The translations under genes were made by a program, and so were the position numbers. Positions 25,139 through 33,898 of a DNA stretch of 51,475 bases are shown piece after piece (within the stretch, counting starts at the first letter, position 1; each line of letters begins with the position of its first letter). This DNA comes from Armatimonadota bacterium (GTDB lineage: Bacteria; Armatimonadota; UBA10988), in assembly GCA_016235455.1 (NCBI GenBank), contig JACRKZ010000045.1, positions 2,807 through 54,281 on the forward strand, given 5' to 3'. The notes below the pieces were generated by a model. The model was not told the DNA's origin. It was given only the letters and a program-made list of their open reading frames with translations, and did no database searches.

Positions 25139-26251
25139 GTGGCGGGGCAGCGCACTGGCACCGGGCAGGGATCGAGCGCGGCGGGCCAACGGGCCAGGCG
25201 CCGCCAGATCTCGCGTAGCCCGCGCGTGCTCGCCGCGCGGCTCTTCAAGCTCTTTGTCTGGCTCACCTTCGCCTCGATGGTGGCCGCGATAGCCATCGCC
25301 TGCAGTTGGTCGCGCATCCGGGTCATGCCCATCTTCCGCATCCAGGCCTTCAACATGGTCGGCTGCCCCGTGCCCGGCCAGCCCGAAATGCGCCGCTTGC
25401 TCGCGCCGTTCGTCGGGCGCTCCATCTTCGATGTGCCGGCGATTGCCACCAACCTGGACGCCAAGCTCAAGGCCGTGCCCGAATTGCGCAACGTTCGCTT
25501 CATCCGGCATTGGCCCAATGAGGTGGAGTTGCGCGTCAAGGGTCGCGAACCGGTGGCTGTGGCCAAGACCGGCGACACCTGGCTCAGCGTCGATTCCGAC
25601 GGCGTCGGCATGCGCTACTACCGGGTCCAGCCGAGTTGCCTGATGGCCGTGCAGGGCCTGGCCGCGACGATGGCCGACGGCAAGCCGACTGTCTCGCGCG
25701 AGCAGTTGGCGCTGACCGTGCAGGTGCGCGATGCCGCCAAGCATGTGCTCAAGGCCGAGCCGCGGTCCATCACGCTCGGCGACGGCGGCGCGGTGCTCGT
25801 GCGACTTAACAACGGCGACACCATCCGTCTGGGACAGGTGGACCAGTTGACGGCCAAGTTCCAGGTCTACAGCGCCATCCGCGCCAACCACAACCAGCCT
25901 GTGGCTTACGTCGACGTGAGCGACCCGGCCGTGCCCGCCATTCTGGCCGCGCCCAAGCCGCCGCCCCCCGCCCCGCGCGCGCCGACCCCGCCACCGGCCC
26001 CACCGGCCGAACGTCTCGAGAGCAAGGCCGTCACGCCGGCGGCCAAGACCGGCCACCTGCCCACCAAGCCCGCCAGCACGCCGAAGCCGAGCGCTGCCAA
26101 GCCCGCCAGCACGCCGAAGACGAGCGCCGCCAAGCCCGCCAGCACGCACAAGCCGGCCAAGAGCACGGCCAAGGCGGCCCCGCACGTTGCCAAGCCCACC
26201 AAGGGTGCCGCGGCGCGCCCGGCGCCTCGGAAGGAAACCAAGGGGCGGTAG
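25139..26251 (+). CDS. ftsQ: FtsQ/DivIB-like division protein with an H1-like basic tail
   Basis: 370 residues from GTG at 25139. Basic cytoplasmic N-terminus (1-35), one membrane helix (about 36-56, KLFVWLTFASMVAAIAIACSW), POTRA domain (IFRIQAFNMVGCPVPGQPEM ... about 68-140, with VRFIRHWPNEVELRVKGREP), then the FtsQ beta domain to about 265. From about 270 to the end the protein is an extended Pro/Ala/Lys tail with an 11-residue repeat (KPASTPKPSAA) encoded by 33-bp units at 26066-26160. In FtsQ the C-terminus is periplasmic, so this polycationic arm would lie next to peptidoglycan. Last recognisable gene of the cluster. Confidence 0.88.
   Translation: MAGQRTGTGQGSSAAGQRARRRQISRSPRVLAARLFKLFVWLTFASMVAAIAIACSWSRIRVMPIFRIQAFNMVGCPVPGQPEMRRLLAPFVGRSIFDVPAIATNLDAKLKAVPELRNVRFIRHWPNEVELRVKGREPVAVAKTGDTWLSVDSDGVGMRYYRVQPSCLMAVQGLAATMADGKPTVSREQLALTVQVRDAAKHVLKAEPRSITLGDGGAVLVRLNNGDTIRLGQVDQLTAKFQVYSAIRANHNQPVAYVDVSDPAVPAILAAPKPPPPAPRAPTPPPAPPAERLESKAVTPAAKTGHLPTKPASTPKPSAAKPASTPKTSAAKPASTHKPAKSTAKAAPHVAKPTKGAAARPAPRKETKGR
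26066..26160 (+). repeat. 33-bp tandem repeat in ftsQ
   Basis: Two full units (26066-26098, 26099-26131) and a third, divergent one (from 26132), each encoding KPASTPK-x-SAA. Copies differ at only a few bases, so the array is recent or kept uniform and could vary in length between strains. Confidence 0.85.
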
Positions 26252-26275
26252 CCAAGACAGCGCGCGGAGACCACC

Positions 26276-28603
26276 ATGGGGCTCGGCTGGCTGCTGCTCT
26301 CGTACCTGGCCGTGGGTGCGCCCGACATCGTCGTGGCGCCTGATGGCAACGACCTGGGACCGGGCACCGCCCAGGATCCCTTCGCCACACCGGCCCGCGC
26401 TCAACTCGCCGCGCGCGAGCGCCTGGCGCGGCAGCCCGCGGTCGAGGTGACCGTCGAACTGCGCGCCGGTACCTACGCCCTGGCTGAGCCGCTACGCTGT
26501 ACGGCCGCCGACAACCGCACCACCTGGGCCGCCGCCGCCGGCGCGCGGGTGGTGTTCAGCGGTGGCCGCCGCATCGCCGGCTGGCGCCGCGGCGAGGGTG
26601 GGGTATGGTCGGCGCCCGTGCCCAAGGGCTGGGCCTTTCGCCAGTTGGTCGTCAACGGCACGCCGGCACAGCGGGCGCAGTACCCCAACACGGGTTGGCT
26701 GCGCTTGCGCGCCGCAACGCTGAGCGAAGACCGCGCCAGCTACACCGTGGATCTGGCGCCCGGCGAGGTCAAGCGCTGGCCCGGCTGGCAGGAGGCCGAG
26801 TTGGTGGCCTGCGGCAACTGGGAGATCAACCGCAAGCGCCTGTCCGCCATCGACGAGGCCACCGGTCGCGTCACGCTGCTGCCGCCGCACTCGGGCGGAC
26901 ACGATGCGCTGCGGCCTGGGCCTGGTCGACCGTGCCGCTTCGAGGGCGCCGTCTCGTTTGTCGACCAGCCGGGCGAATGGGCGGCGGATCCCGCGGCGGG
27001 CCAGGTCAGCTACCTGCCGCGCCCAGGCGAGGACCTGACCACGGCCGAGGTCATCGCGCCGCGGCTGACGCGGCTGGTCGAGCTCAACGGCACCAAGGAG
27101 GCGCCGGTCCGTCTGCTGCGCTTTTCGGGCATCACCTTCGCTCACGCCGACTGGGCCTTCCCCGAGTATGGGTTCAGCGGCATCCAGGCCGGCTGGCACA
27201 CCTGGCCCGCACCGGGCCAGAAGGGCTGGGCCTGGGACCAGTGGAAGTGTATCGAGCCGGCGGTCAGCGCCGAGTATGCCGAGGACTGCTCGTTCCGCGA
27301 CGGCGCCTTCCTGTGGCTGGGCGGCGTGGCGGTGCGGCTGGGCCGCGCCTGCCATGGCAGCGTGGTCGAGGGCAACCGCGTGCGCTGGGTGGGCAGCAAC
27401 GGCATCATGGTCGGCCACGACGCGTGGAACGCGGACTCGCCCGACGACGTACCGCGCAACGTGCTGGTGGCCAACAACCACGTCTCCGAGTGCGGCCTGG
27501 CCGACTGGGGCGCGGTGGGTATCTGGGCCAGCTTCTGCGGCGGGCTCAAGGTCAGCCACAACCTGGTGCATGGCCTGCCCTACAGTGGCATCTCCGTGGG
27601 CTGGCAGTGGAACGACAAGCCGACGGGCGCGCGCAACAACATCGTGGAAGCCAATCACGTCTACGACGTGATGAACCGGCTGTGCGATGGCGGCTGCCTG
27701 TACACCCTCGGCCTGCAGCCGGGCTCGGAGGTGGTGGGCAACCTGTTCCACGACGCCCGCCGCAGCGACTTCGCTCAGGGCGCGCCGAACAACGGCATCT
27801 TCTTCGATGAGGGCAGCACCGGCTGGCATGTCGAGGGCAACCTCATCTACAACACCAGTGCCGAGCCGATCCGCTTCAATGCCAGCGGACACGACCGGAT
27901 GACCTGGGGTGAGAACACGCTGGGCATGACCCGCATGGCGCCCGGTCGGCGCGGGCTGGCGTTGGCCTGCGACGGCGCCGCCGGCCTGACCGAGCCGCAT
28001 CGCGACGCGCTGGAGCCGGCCAGCCTGACCGCCGAGGCCTGGGTCTGGGTCGACGCGCTGCCCGGCGGCGAGGACCCGCGACGCTGGATCGTGAGCAAGA
28101 ACGACAACGAGTGGGCCGACGGTCACTGGGCGCTCATGCTGCAGGACGACCGGGTCGGCGCCTACCTGAACATCGGCGGCGGCCAGGCCAACATGCTCGA
28201 CGCCTGGAGCCAGGCTGGGCTGCTGAAGACAGGTGTGTGGCAGCACTTGGCCCTGACCTACGACGCCAAGGATCTGTTGGTCTACCTGGATGGCGCGGAG
28301 GTGGCGCGCGGGGCCATCGGCAAGCCGCGCACCCAGGGCCGCGGACCGTTCGCCATCGGCGGCCGACCAGACCGCTACATCGGGTTGCACGGCCGCGTGG
28401 ACGAGGTGCGCGTCTACGGCGAGGCGTTGAGCGCGGCGCAGGTCCGCGCGCGCTATGTCGCGGCGGGCGCCGATGCGCCCGGCGACCGGCCGACGGTTGG
28501 GCGCTGGTCGTTCGACGAACAGGCCGATGCCGCCGCCAAACTGGCGGCCATGGAGCTGAGCGCGGGGCTGGAGCCACGCTATCGGGCCCGGCTGGGTGAC
28601 TGA
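26276..28603 (+). CDS. Secreted right-handed beta-helix protein with C-terminal LamG-like domain
   Basis: 775 residues. A short signal-like hydrophobic start (MGLGWLLLSYLAVGAPD) precedes IVVAPDGNDLGPGTAQDPFA, the usual opening of Armatimonadota/Bacteroidota beta-helix glycan-active proteins. Residues about 290-540 show repeated N-x-V/I ladder rungs (VVEGNRVRWVGSNGIMVGHD, VLVANNHVSECGLADWG, VVGNLFHDARRSDF). Residues about 560-750 form a LamG/ConA-like sandwich (LTAEAWVWVDALPGG ... GRVDEVRVYGEALSAAQV). Domain order resembles uncharacterised beta-helix glycosidases; no catalytic residue can be assigned. It begins 24 bp after ftsQ with an SD (GCGCGGAGACC) and may be read through from the division operon although unrelated in role. 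Confidence 0.82.
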   Translation: MGLGWLLLSYLAVGAPDIVVAPDGNDLGPGTAQDPFATPARAQLAARERLARQPAVEVTVELRAGTYALAEPLRCTAADNRTTWAAAAGARVVFSGGRRIAGWRRGEGGVWSAPVPKGWAFRQLVVNGTPAQRAQYPNTGWLRLRAATLSEDRASYTVDLAPGEVKRWPGWQEAELVACGNWEINRKRLSAIDEATGRVTLLPPHSGGHDALRPGPGRPCRFEGAVSFVDQPGEWAADPAAGQVSYLPRPGEDLTTAEVIAPRLTRLVELNGTKEAPVRLLRFSGITFAHADWAFPEYGFSGIQAGWHTWPAPGQKGWAWDQWKCIEPAVSAEYAEDCSFRDGAFLWLGGVAVRLGRACHGSVVEGNRVRWVGSNGIMVGHDAWNADSPDDVPRNVLVANNHVSECGLADWGAVGIWASFCGGLKVSHNLVHGLPYSGISVGWQWNDKPTGARNNIVEANHVYDVMNRLCDGGCLYTLGLQPGSEVVGNLFHDARRSDFAQGAPNNGIFFDEGSTGWHVEGNLIYNTSAEPIRFNASGHDRMTWGENTLGMTRMAPGRRGLALACDGAAGLTEPHRDALEPASLTAEAWVWVDALPGGEDPRRWIVSKNDNEWADGHWALMLQDDRVGAYLNIGGGQANMLDAWSQAGLLKTGVWQHLALTYDAKDLLVYLDGAEVARGAIGKPRTQGRGPFAIGGRPDRYIGLHGRVDEVRVYGEALSAAQVRARYVAAGADAPGDRPTVGRWSFDEQADAAAKLAAMELSAGLEPRYRARLGD

Positions 28604-28678
28604 CCCGCGCGAGGGCGGTTCCCGGTTGCCGCGGGGTGTGGTACCCTATTGGCTCACTGTAATGAACAGGTGGTCTCC

Positions 28679-29581
28679 ATGGGCGAGTTCTTCAAGGTTG
28701 GCGGGCGGTATCAGAACCGCATTGGCGAGTACGAGGTGATCGAGGTCAAGACCCCGATGCTGCATATCCGGTACGTGGAAAACGGCCGGCTGCAGGATGT
28801 CGAGGAGGAGTTGCAGGAGCGCATCGTGCGCAACCTGCAGCGCGAGATCGATATCGCCAACAAGCCGCCAGAGGCCAAGCGTGTCTCCGAGCGGCCCAAG
28901 GCGCCGCGCCGCAAGCGCGCCAAGTACGAGGGCTTCCAGGCCGAGGACTTCCTCGACAAGACCACGGGCGGCTCCAACTGGCGCACCAAGGCGGGCCTGG
29001 CCGGCTGGCTGGCCGAGTCCCTGGCCGAGCGCTGTGGCACCGACTTCGACTCGTGGGCGCCGCAGAGGCAGACCACGGTCTACGTGACCACGCCCGACCA
29101 GTGCGGCTCGGAGCACCTGTCCGATTCGGTGCAGTATTTCGTCAGCACCACTGGCGCCGGCGCCACCTACGGCCTGCTGGTGCGGCGTCCCGCCGACACC
29201 GCCGAAGGCATGTCCGCCTGGGACCGGCTGCTCAGCACGCTCAGCGACGACGAATCGCTGGCCGCCTCGCTCAACGACCTGCTGACCAACGGCTCGGCCG
29301 AGCTGTCCTGGTATGGCGACACCTGGGGCCCAGGCGAGCGCGAGACGGTGCGCGGTGATGAGACCGGCCTGACCTTCGACCGTGGCAACGCCACCGAGAT
29401 GGACAGCATGGACGGCCTGATCGAGCGCCTGCAGGATGCGCCGCAGGACCAGAGCGTTACGCTGACTATCGAGAGCGGGCTCAGCGTCACCGACGCGATT
29501 GCCGCCGGCGCCGGCGTAGCCGACCAGCTTCTGGAATTGATGGTGGCGCTTAGCGGCCTGTTCGGCGCGTGCGCCGGGTAG
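28679..29581 (+). CDS. Unknown 300-aa protein with an SH3-like N-terminal domain
   Basis: I place the start at MGEFFKVGG (28679) after AACAGGTGG; an ATG 30 bp upstream is in frame but has no ribosome site. Residues 1-55 (GGRYQNRIGEYEVIEVKTP, then MLHIRYVENGRLQDVEEELQ) look like a small SH3/chromo-like beta-barrel of the type 'Y-x-N-R-x-G-x-Y-x-V' followed by 'h-R-Y-x-x-G'. A basic linker (RVSERPKAPRRKRAKYEGFQ) joins it to an acidic domain of about 210 residues with WGPGERETV and a C-terminal hydrophobic helix pair (VADQLLELMVALSGLFGA). Cytoplasmic, possibly nucleic-acid or protein binding, but I recognise no named family. 16 bp separate it from the downstream membrane-protein gene. Confidence 0.7.
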   Translation: MGEFFKVGGRYQNRIGEYEVIEVKTPMLHIRYVENGRLQDVEEELQERIVRNLQREIDIANKPPEAKRVSERPKAPRRKRAKYEGFQAEDFLDKTTGGSNWRTKAGLAGWLAESLAERCGTDFDSWAPQRQTTVYVTTPDQCGSEHLSDSVQYFVSTTGAGATYGLLVRRPADTAEGMSAWDRLLSTLSDDESLAASLNDLLTNGSAELSWYGDTWGPGERETVRGDETGLTFDRGNATEMDSMDGLIERLQDAPQDQSVTLTIESGLSVTDAIAAGAGVADQLLELMVALSGLFGACAG

Positions 29582-29597
29582 TCGCCGCCCAGGATTC

Positions 29598-31514
29598 ATG
29601 GCCATGAGCGAAGCCCCAGAACAGCGACTCCCCTGGCGCGGTCTGGCTCTGGGGCTCGTGCTCATTCCGCCGACCACCCTGTTCGGCGTGTACGCCTACA
29701 TCGTCGCGCAGGCCACGCTGTGGGGCCAGACCTCGCTGCTGCGCGGACCGGTCTTCCTGCTGTTTGGCCTCGTGCTGGTCAATCTGCTGGTCAAGAAGGT
29801 CAAGGCCCGGCTCGGCCTGACCGAGCAGGATCTGCTCCTCTTCTACACCATCCAGTGCGTGGCCACGGCGCTCAGTGGCATCGGCTGGAGCCAATTCCTG
29901 GTGCCCGCGCTCGGCTCCGCCAAGTACTACGCCACCAACGAAAACAACATGCAGCGCTTTTGGGAGCACATTCCCAACGGCTGGTGGATCCACGACAAGG
30001 ACGTTATTCAGGCCCTGTATCGCGGGCATTCCACGCTCTATGACGCGGGCAACTGGGCCGCCGTGTGGCGCCCCTGCCTGCACTGGGGCATCTTCATGGT
30101 GCTGCTGGCGGTCGCCGCGCTGTGCGTGGGCCAACTGCTCCGTGAGCAGTGGGTGGCGCGCGAACGGCTGACCTTCCCGCTGGCCTATCTGCCCATCGAA
30201 ATGAGCCGCGACGGCGGCAGTCGGGCGCTGTGGACCAACCGCCTGCTGTGGGCCGGCTTTGCGCTGGCGGCGTTCATCGACTGCGTCAATGCGCTGCACT
30301 TCCTGGTGCCCTCGGTGCCCGAGATCACCGTCAAGCCGATCAACGGCCTGAAGATCGACGCGGCATTCACCACTCGGCCGCTGACCGGGCTCAAACCGTT
30401 CGTCTTCGCCTTCTACCCGTTCATGATCGGCATCGGCTTCCTGCTGACCACCGATGTCTCGTTCAGTTGCTGGGCCTGGTACCTGCTGATCAAGGTGGTC
30501 AGCCTGCTCGGCGTGCAGTTCGCCTGGTGCGACAACCCGCTGCAGACCGGCGGCTTCCCGTATCTGCCCGAGCAGAGCGTCGGCGCCTTCATGGCGTTGG
30601 CCGCGCTGGCTGTGTGGCGCTCGCGCGGCGACATTCTCTCCTCGTTCCGGCCCGGCGGGCAGGTCAACCGCGTGGCGCTCGGCGGGCTGTTCGGTTCGCT
30701 GGGGCTCATCGGCTGGCTGGTCTGGCGGCAAGGACTGCCCGCCTGGACCGGCGTGGCCTGGCTCGCGGTCTACATGGTCTATTCCATCGGCTGCGCGCGC
30801 ATCGTCTCGGAGACGGGCTCGGGTTGGACCTGGTCGCCGCGCCTCAATCCACACGACGTGCTGCTGCGCATGCCCGGCGCGCCGTCACTCAATCCGCGGC
30901 AGGCCACCGTCTTCGCCTGGCTCATGCCGTTCGACATGGACTTCCGCGACAACGTGCTGCCGCAGCAACTGCAGGGCATGAGGCTGCTGCCCGACGATGC
31001 CGGTCGAGGCCGACCGTTGCTGTGGGGCCTGTTGCTGGCCATCATCATCGGTGTCGCCGCGGCACTGTGGGCGCACCTGCATGTCTACTTCCAGTACGGC
31101 ATCGATTCCGCGCTGACGCGACGTTGGCCGGCCCAGGTGGGTCGGCAGCCGTTCGACGTGCTGGTCAACCAGCTCAAGGGGCAGGCGCCGGGTCCCTACA
31201 GCCTGGGTGGCGTGGGCTTCGGCGCGGCGATGTTGTTGGCGCTGGTGGCGCTTCGTACGCACATCCTGGCGTGGCCCCTGCACCCCATCGGCTACGCCCT
31301 GGCCCTGACGCCGTCGCTGGACTACCTGTGGATGCCTTTCCTGGTGGCCTGGGCCATCAAGAGCATGGTGCTGCGCTGGGGTGGCATGAAGCTCTACCGG
31401 CAGCTCATGCCGTTCTTCCTCGGGCTCATCCTGGGTGACTACGTGGTGCCGCTGCTCTGGGCGCTGTACGGCACGCTGACCAGTCAGCAGATGTACCTGT
31501 CGTTCCCGCACTGA
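29598..31514 (+). CDS. DUF6785/DUF6784-like polytopic membrane protein
   Basis: 638 residues with about 12-14 membrane helices (for example GLALGLVLIPPTTLFGVYAY, VFLLFGLVLVNLLV, PFMIGIGFLLTTDVSF). The motif ERLTFPLAYLPIEMS, the FYPFMIGIGFLL block and the C-terminal YALALTPSLDYLWMPFLVAW match large membrane proteins common in Armatimonadota and Planctomycetota that carry paired DUF6785/DUF6784 annotations and distantly resemble oligopeptide transporters. Substrate unknown. It follows the unknown 300-aa gene by 16 bp and may be co-transcribed with it. The stop lies 6 bp from the convergent GNAT gene. Confidence 0.75.
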   Translation: MAMSEAPEQRLPWRGLALGLVLIPPTTLFGVYAYIVAQATLWGQTSLLRGPVFLLFGLVLVNLLVKKVKARLGLTEQDLLLFYTIQCVATALSGIGWSQFLVPALGSAKYYATNENNMQRFWEHIPNGWWIHDKDVIQALYRGHSTLYDAGNWAAVWRPCLHWGIFMVLLAVAALCVGQLLREQWVARERLTFPLAYLPIEMSRDGGSRALWTNRLLWAGFALAAFIDCVNALHFLVPSVPEITVKPINGLKIDAAFTTRPLTGLKPFVFAFYPFMIGIGFLLTTDVSFSCWAWYLLIKVVSLLGVQFAWCDNPLQTGGFPYLPEQSVGAFMALAALAVWRSRGDILSSFRPGGQVNRVALGGLFGSLGLIGWLVWRQGLPAWTGVAWLAVYMVYSIGCARIVSETGSGWTWSPRLNPHDVLLRMPGAPSLNPRQATVFAWLMPFDMDFRDNVLPQQLQGMRLLPDDAGRGRPLLWGLLLAIIIGVAAALWAHLHVYFQYGIDSALTRRWPAQVGRQPFDVLVNQLKGQAPGPYSLGGVGFGAAMLLALVALRTHILAWPLHPIGYALALTPSLDYLWMPFLVAWAIKSMVLRWGGMKLYRQLMPFFLGLILGDYVVPLLWALYGTLTSQQMYLSFPH

Positions 31515-31520
31515 CGCCCG

Positions 31521-32150
31521 TCACACCAACGCCAGTTGCTCAGGCCGCTGCAGGGCCTCGCCGTAGCAGGCTGCCAGCAGGTCCAGCAGGCGTGCTGGGT
31601 CCTGCTCGGCCAGCGGGTGCACCATCAGATGCATCGGCAGTGGCGGCACGGATTCGCGGCCGCAGTGCTGCAAGTAGGCCACGTTGACGGCCAGTTTGGC
31701 GCCCAGACGGCGATAGAAGGTGATGCGGCGCTCGGCCTCGCCGGCCTGCTCGGCTGACCGCGCCAGGTCAGGCCGCTCCACTTCGAAGGTCAGTGCGCCG
31801 AGATTGGGCATCGTGGCGACGGCCTGGCCGAGGACCGCGCGATAGGCCCAGGCGCCAAGGCCCTGGCCGCGTCGCCTCGGGTGCACCCACAGGTACCACA
31901 AGCAGGCGAGGCCGACCGGATGGGCACTCCACATGGCCAGGCCGGCCGGCTGGTCGTCGTCGTCGAGCACCACCAGCAACGGCGTGTCCGCGGCTCCGGG
32001 TGGGTTGGCATCACCCACACCACGTGCCTTGAGCAGGCGGTGCAGGTGGCTCAGCGGCAGTTGCTCCTCGCTCGGGAAGCCGTCCTGGAAGCCGTCCAGG
32101 AAGAACTCGTAGAGCGGGTCGAACAGCGACTCCAAGCGGTGCAGCCTCAA
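31521..32150 (-). CDS. GNAT-family N-acetyltransferase
   Basis: 209 residues. The acetyl-CoA-binding core reads LLVVLDDDDQPAGLAMW, CLWYLWVHPRRRGQGLGAWA (the R/Q-x-x-G-x-G/A loop) and ITFYRRLGAKLAV; the C-terminal 50 residues (HLMVHPLAEQDPARLLDLLA) are family-typical. The predicted start is TTG at 32150 with no strong ribosome site, so the N-terminus is uncertain. 25 bp after the Pro-rich secreted-protein gene. Substrate unknown. Confidence 0.8.
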   Translation of the reverse strand: MRLHRLESLFDPLYEFFLDGFQDGFPSEEQLPLSHLHRLLKARGVGDANPPGAADTPLLVVLDDDDQPAGLAMWSAHPVGLACLWYLWVHPRRRGQGLGAWAYRAVLGQAVATMPNLGALTFEVERPDLARSAEQAGEAERRITFYRRLGAKLAVNVAYLQHCGRESVPPLPMHLMVHPLAEQDPARLLDLLAACYGEALQRPEQLALV

Positions 32151-32175
32151 GGTCGGGCCTCCGGCCGGGCAGGCG

Positions 32176-33861
32176 TCAGTTCTGCGCCGGATTGACGATG
32201 CGCACCTCGGCGATGTAGGCGGTCAGCGGCCTGCCGTTGGCGCTGGCCAGCACCGCGGCGCGGACCTTGGTCCAGTCCAGTCGTGGGTTCTCGGCCTTCA
32301 GGCTACGTAGCGGCACGCGGATGGTCTGCCACTCGGTGGTCACCGCGGCCAGCCGGTTGAGCGCCAGCAGCGCCATTTCGGGCTGGTCCTGACCGTCCAC
32401 CAGTCCGACGCGGAACACCTCGCCGCCGGACCCGCCGCGCACCACGATCTCCAGGCGTCCGTTCTTCAGCCAATTGCCTTCGTTGCTGAGCCGGCCCGCG
32501 GCCAGTTCCAGCCGTGCCAGCCACCAGGCGAAGCCGGCTTCCTTGACCTCGAGCTTCAGCACACCCGCCGGCTGCGCGTCGTCGGCGGTGATGGGCAGCC
32601 GGCCGTCGTCGGCCACGTCGAACGCCGTCCTCATCTCCGCGGGCTCGAACTCGCGCTCGCCGCGGTTCGTGGCCCACACTGCGCGCAGCCGCGACTCGGC
32701 GCACGGCCCGAGCGGGCCACCACCAAAGTAGACCGACACCACACTCATGGGCCGCGTGTCGCCTGGGTCGAGCCGCGGCGTGCCGCCAGTGGCCGGCGCC
32801 ACCGGCCGTGGCCCCAGCGGCACCGGGAGGGTCGGCGTCGTCGGCGTGGGCGGCGTCACTCCCGCGGGCGGATCGGTCGGTGCCGGCGGCTTGGCCCCGC
32901 CGCCATCGGTGGCCTGGACGACGCGGATCGGTGGCGTGGGTGGCGTGGGCGGCGCCGTCGGCGTGGTCGGGATGGGTCGCTGCACCAGCCGCGGTTCGGA
33001 TGCCTCGGGCGCGACCGGCACGGGCGGCAGGTCAGTGGTGCGCATGGCCGGCGGATCGGTCGGATCGGAGCTGCTGGGGCTGGTACTCTCCGCCCCGCCG
33101 GTCAAGCGTGCCGGCGCCAGGGGCGCCGCGGGCGGGATGACGGGTAGCATCGGCGGCGTCACGGGCGGAATGACCGGCGCGGGCACGGGGCGCGTCGGGC
33201 GGGTCACGGTGGGGGTGACCACCCAGGCTGGTCCTGCGTCGCCGTCGGCGGTCTGGATGAGGACCTGGTCGACATCGACGGTGCCGGCCGACGGTCGTGA
33301 CGACCCGAACACCAGGCTGGCCAGATGGTCCATGTCGAGTGCGGGCATGAGCGCCGAGAACTCGGTCAGGCGTATGCGGTAGAGCGTCCAGGCGTTGGCC
33401 ACGGGGCCGTAGCGGGCCAGCGGCAGGCGAATGGCGTGACGTGGCACCGCGCCGTCGCGCAGGCCGACCTCCAGGCCCTCGGCGGCGGCATCGCCGCGCA
33501 CGGCGAGGACCAGGACCAGGTCGCGCGCGTCGCCCAGGGGGGCCAGCGATGGCAGCGGAAGTTCGGCCTCCCAGTCGCCCCAGGCGGCCGAGGCCAGGTT
33601 GATGCGGAGGCAGACCCGGCCGGCATACGGAGCTTCATCGCTGACGGGCAGTGTGCCCGCGGCGGTGATGTGGGCGACCGTGGCGGCTTCGGCGGGGGTC
33701 ATGCGGCCAAAGCGCGCTCCGCCGTAGCCGACGGTCAGGCGCGAACCCGGCACACCCTCGGCCGGAGCTTCGTCGAAGACGGCCAGTGCCCGTGGCTGTG
33801 CGGCCCAGAGCCCGCTGGCGGCAACGACCCACAGGCAGCAGCAGATCAGACAGCGTCGCAT
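32176..33861 (-). CDS. Secreted protein: two galactose-binding-like domains joined by a Pro/Thr linker
   Basis: 561 residues from MRRCLICC at 33861. Signal peptide 1-21 (CLWVVAASGLWAA). Residues about 30-215 form a beta-sandwich resembling carbohydrate-binding or CIA30-like modules (RVCLRINLASAAWGDWEAEL ... TLYRIRLTEFSALMPALDMD ... VDVDQVLIQT), and about 385-560 repeat the pattern (VLKLEVKEAGFAWWLARLEL ... TEWQTIRVPLRSLKAENPRL ... AYIAEVRIVNP). The linker (about 225-380) is low-complexity Pro/Thr/Val. It follows the LCP gene by 37 bp, suggesting envelope or matrix function. No catalytic motif. Confidence 0.72.
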   Translation of the reverse strand: MRRCLICCCLWVVAASGLWAAQPRALAVFDEAPAEGVPGSRLTVGYGGARFGRMTPAEAATVAHITAAGTLPVSDEAPYAGRVCLRINLASAAWGDWEAELPLPSLAPLGDARDLVLVLAVRGDAAAEGLEVGLRDGAVPRHAIRLPLARYGPVANAWTLYRIRLTEFSALMPALDMDHLASLVFGSSRPSAGTVDVDQVLIQTADGDAGPAWVVTPTVTRPTRPVPAPVIPPVTPPMLPVIPPAAPLAPARLTGGAESTSPSSSDPTDPPAMRTTDLPPVPVAPEASEPRLVQRPIPTTPTAPPTPPTPPIRVVQATDGGGAKPPAPTDPPAGVTPPTPTTPTLPVPLGPRPVAPATGGTPRLDPGDTRPMSVVSVYFGGGPLGPCAESRLRAVWATNRGEREFEPAEMRTAFDVADDGRLPITADDAQPAGVLKLEVKEAGFAWWLARLELAAGRLSNEGNWLKNGRLEIVVRGGSGGEVFRVGLVDGQDQPEMALLALNRLAAVTTEWQTIRVPLRSLKAENPRLDWTKVRAAVLASANGRPLTAYIAEVRIVNPAQN

Positions 33862-33898
33862 GGCGCTAGGGTACCCCAGCGTCGAGTCGCCGGCAATG

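Noticed and set aside
32800..33250. Repetitive Pro/Thr-coding region considered as a mobile repeat or CRISPR-like array
   Set aside because: Units are irregular and stay in frame as a Pro/Thr/Val linker between two beta-sandwich domains; no constant repeat or unique spacers.
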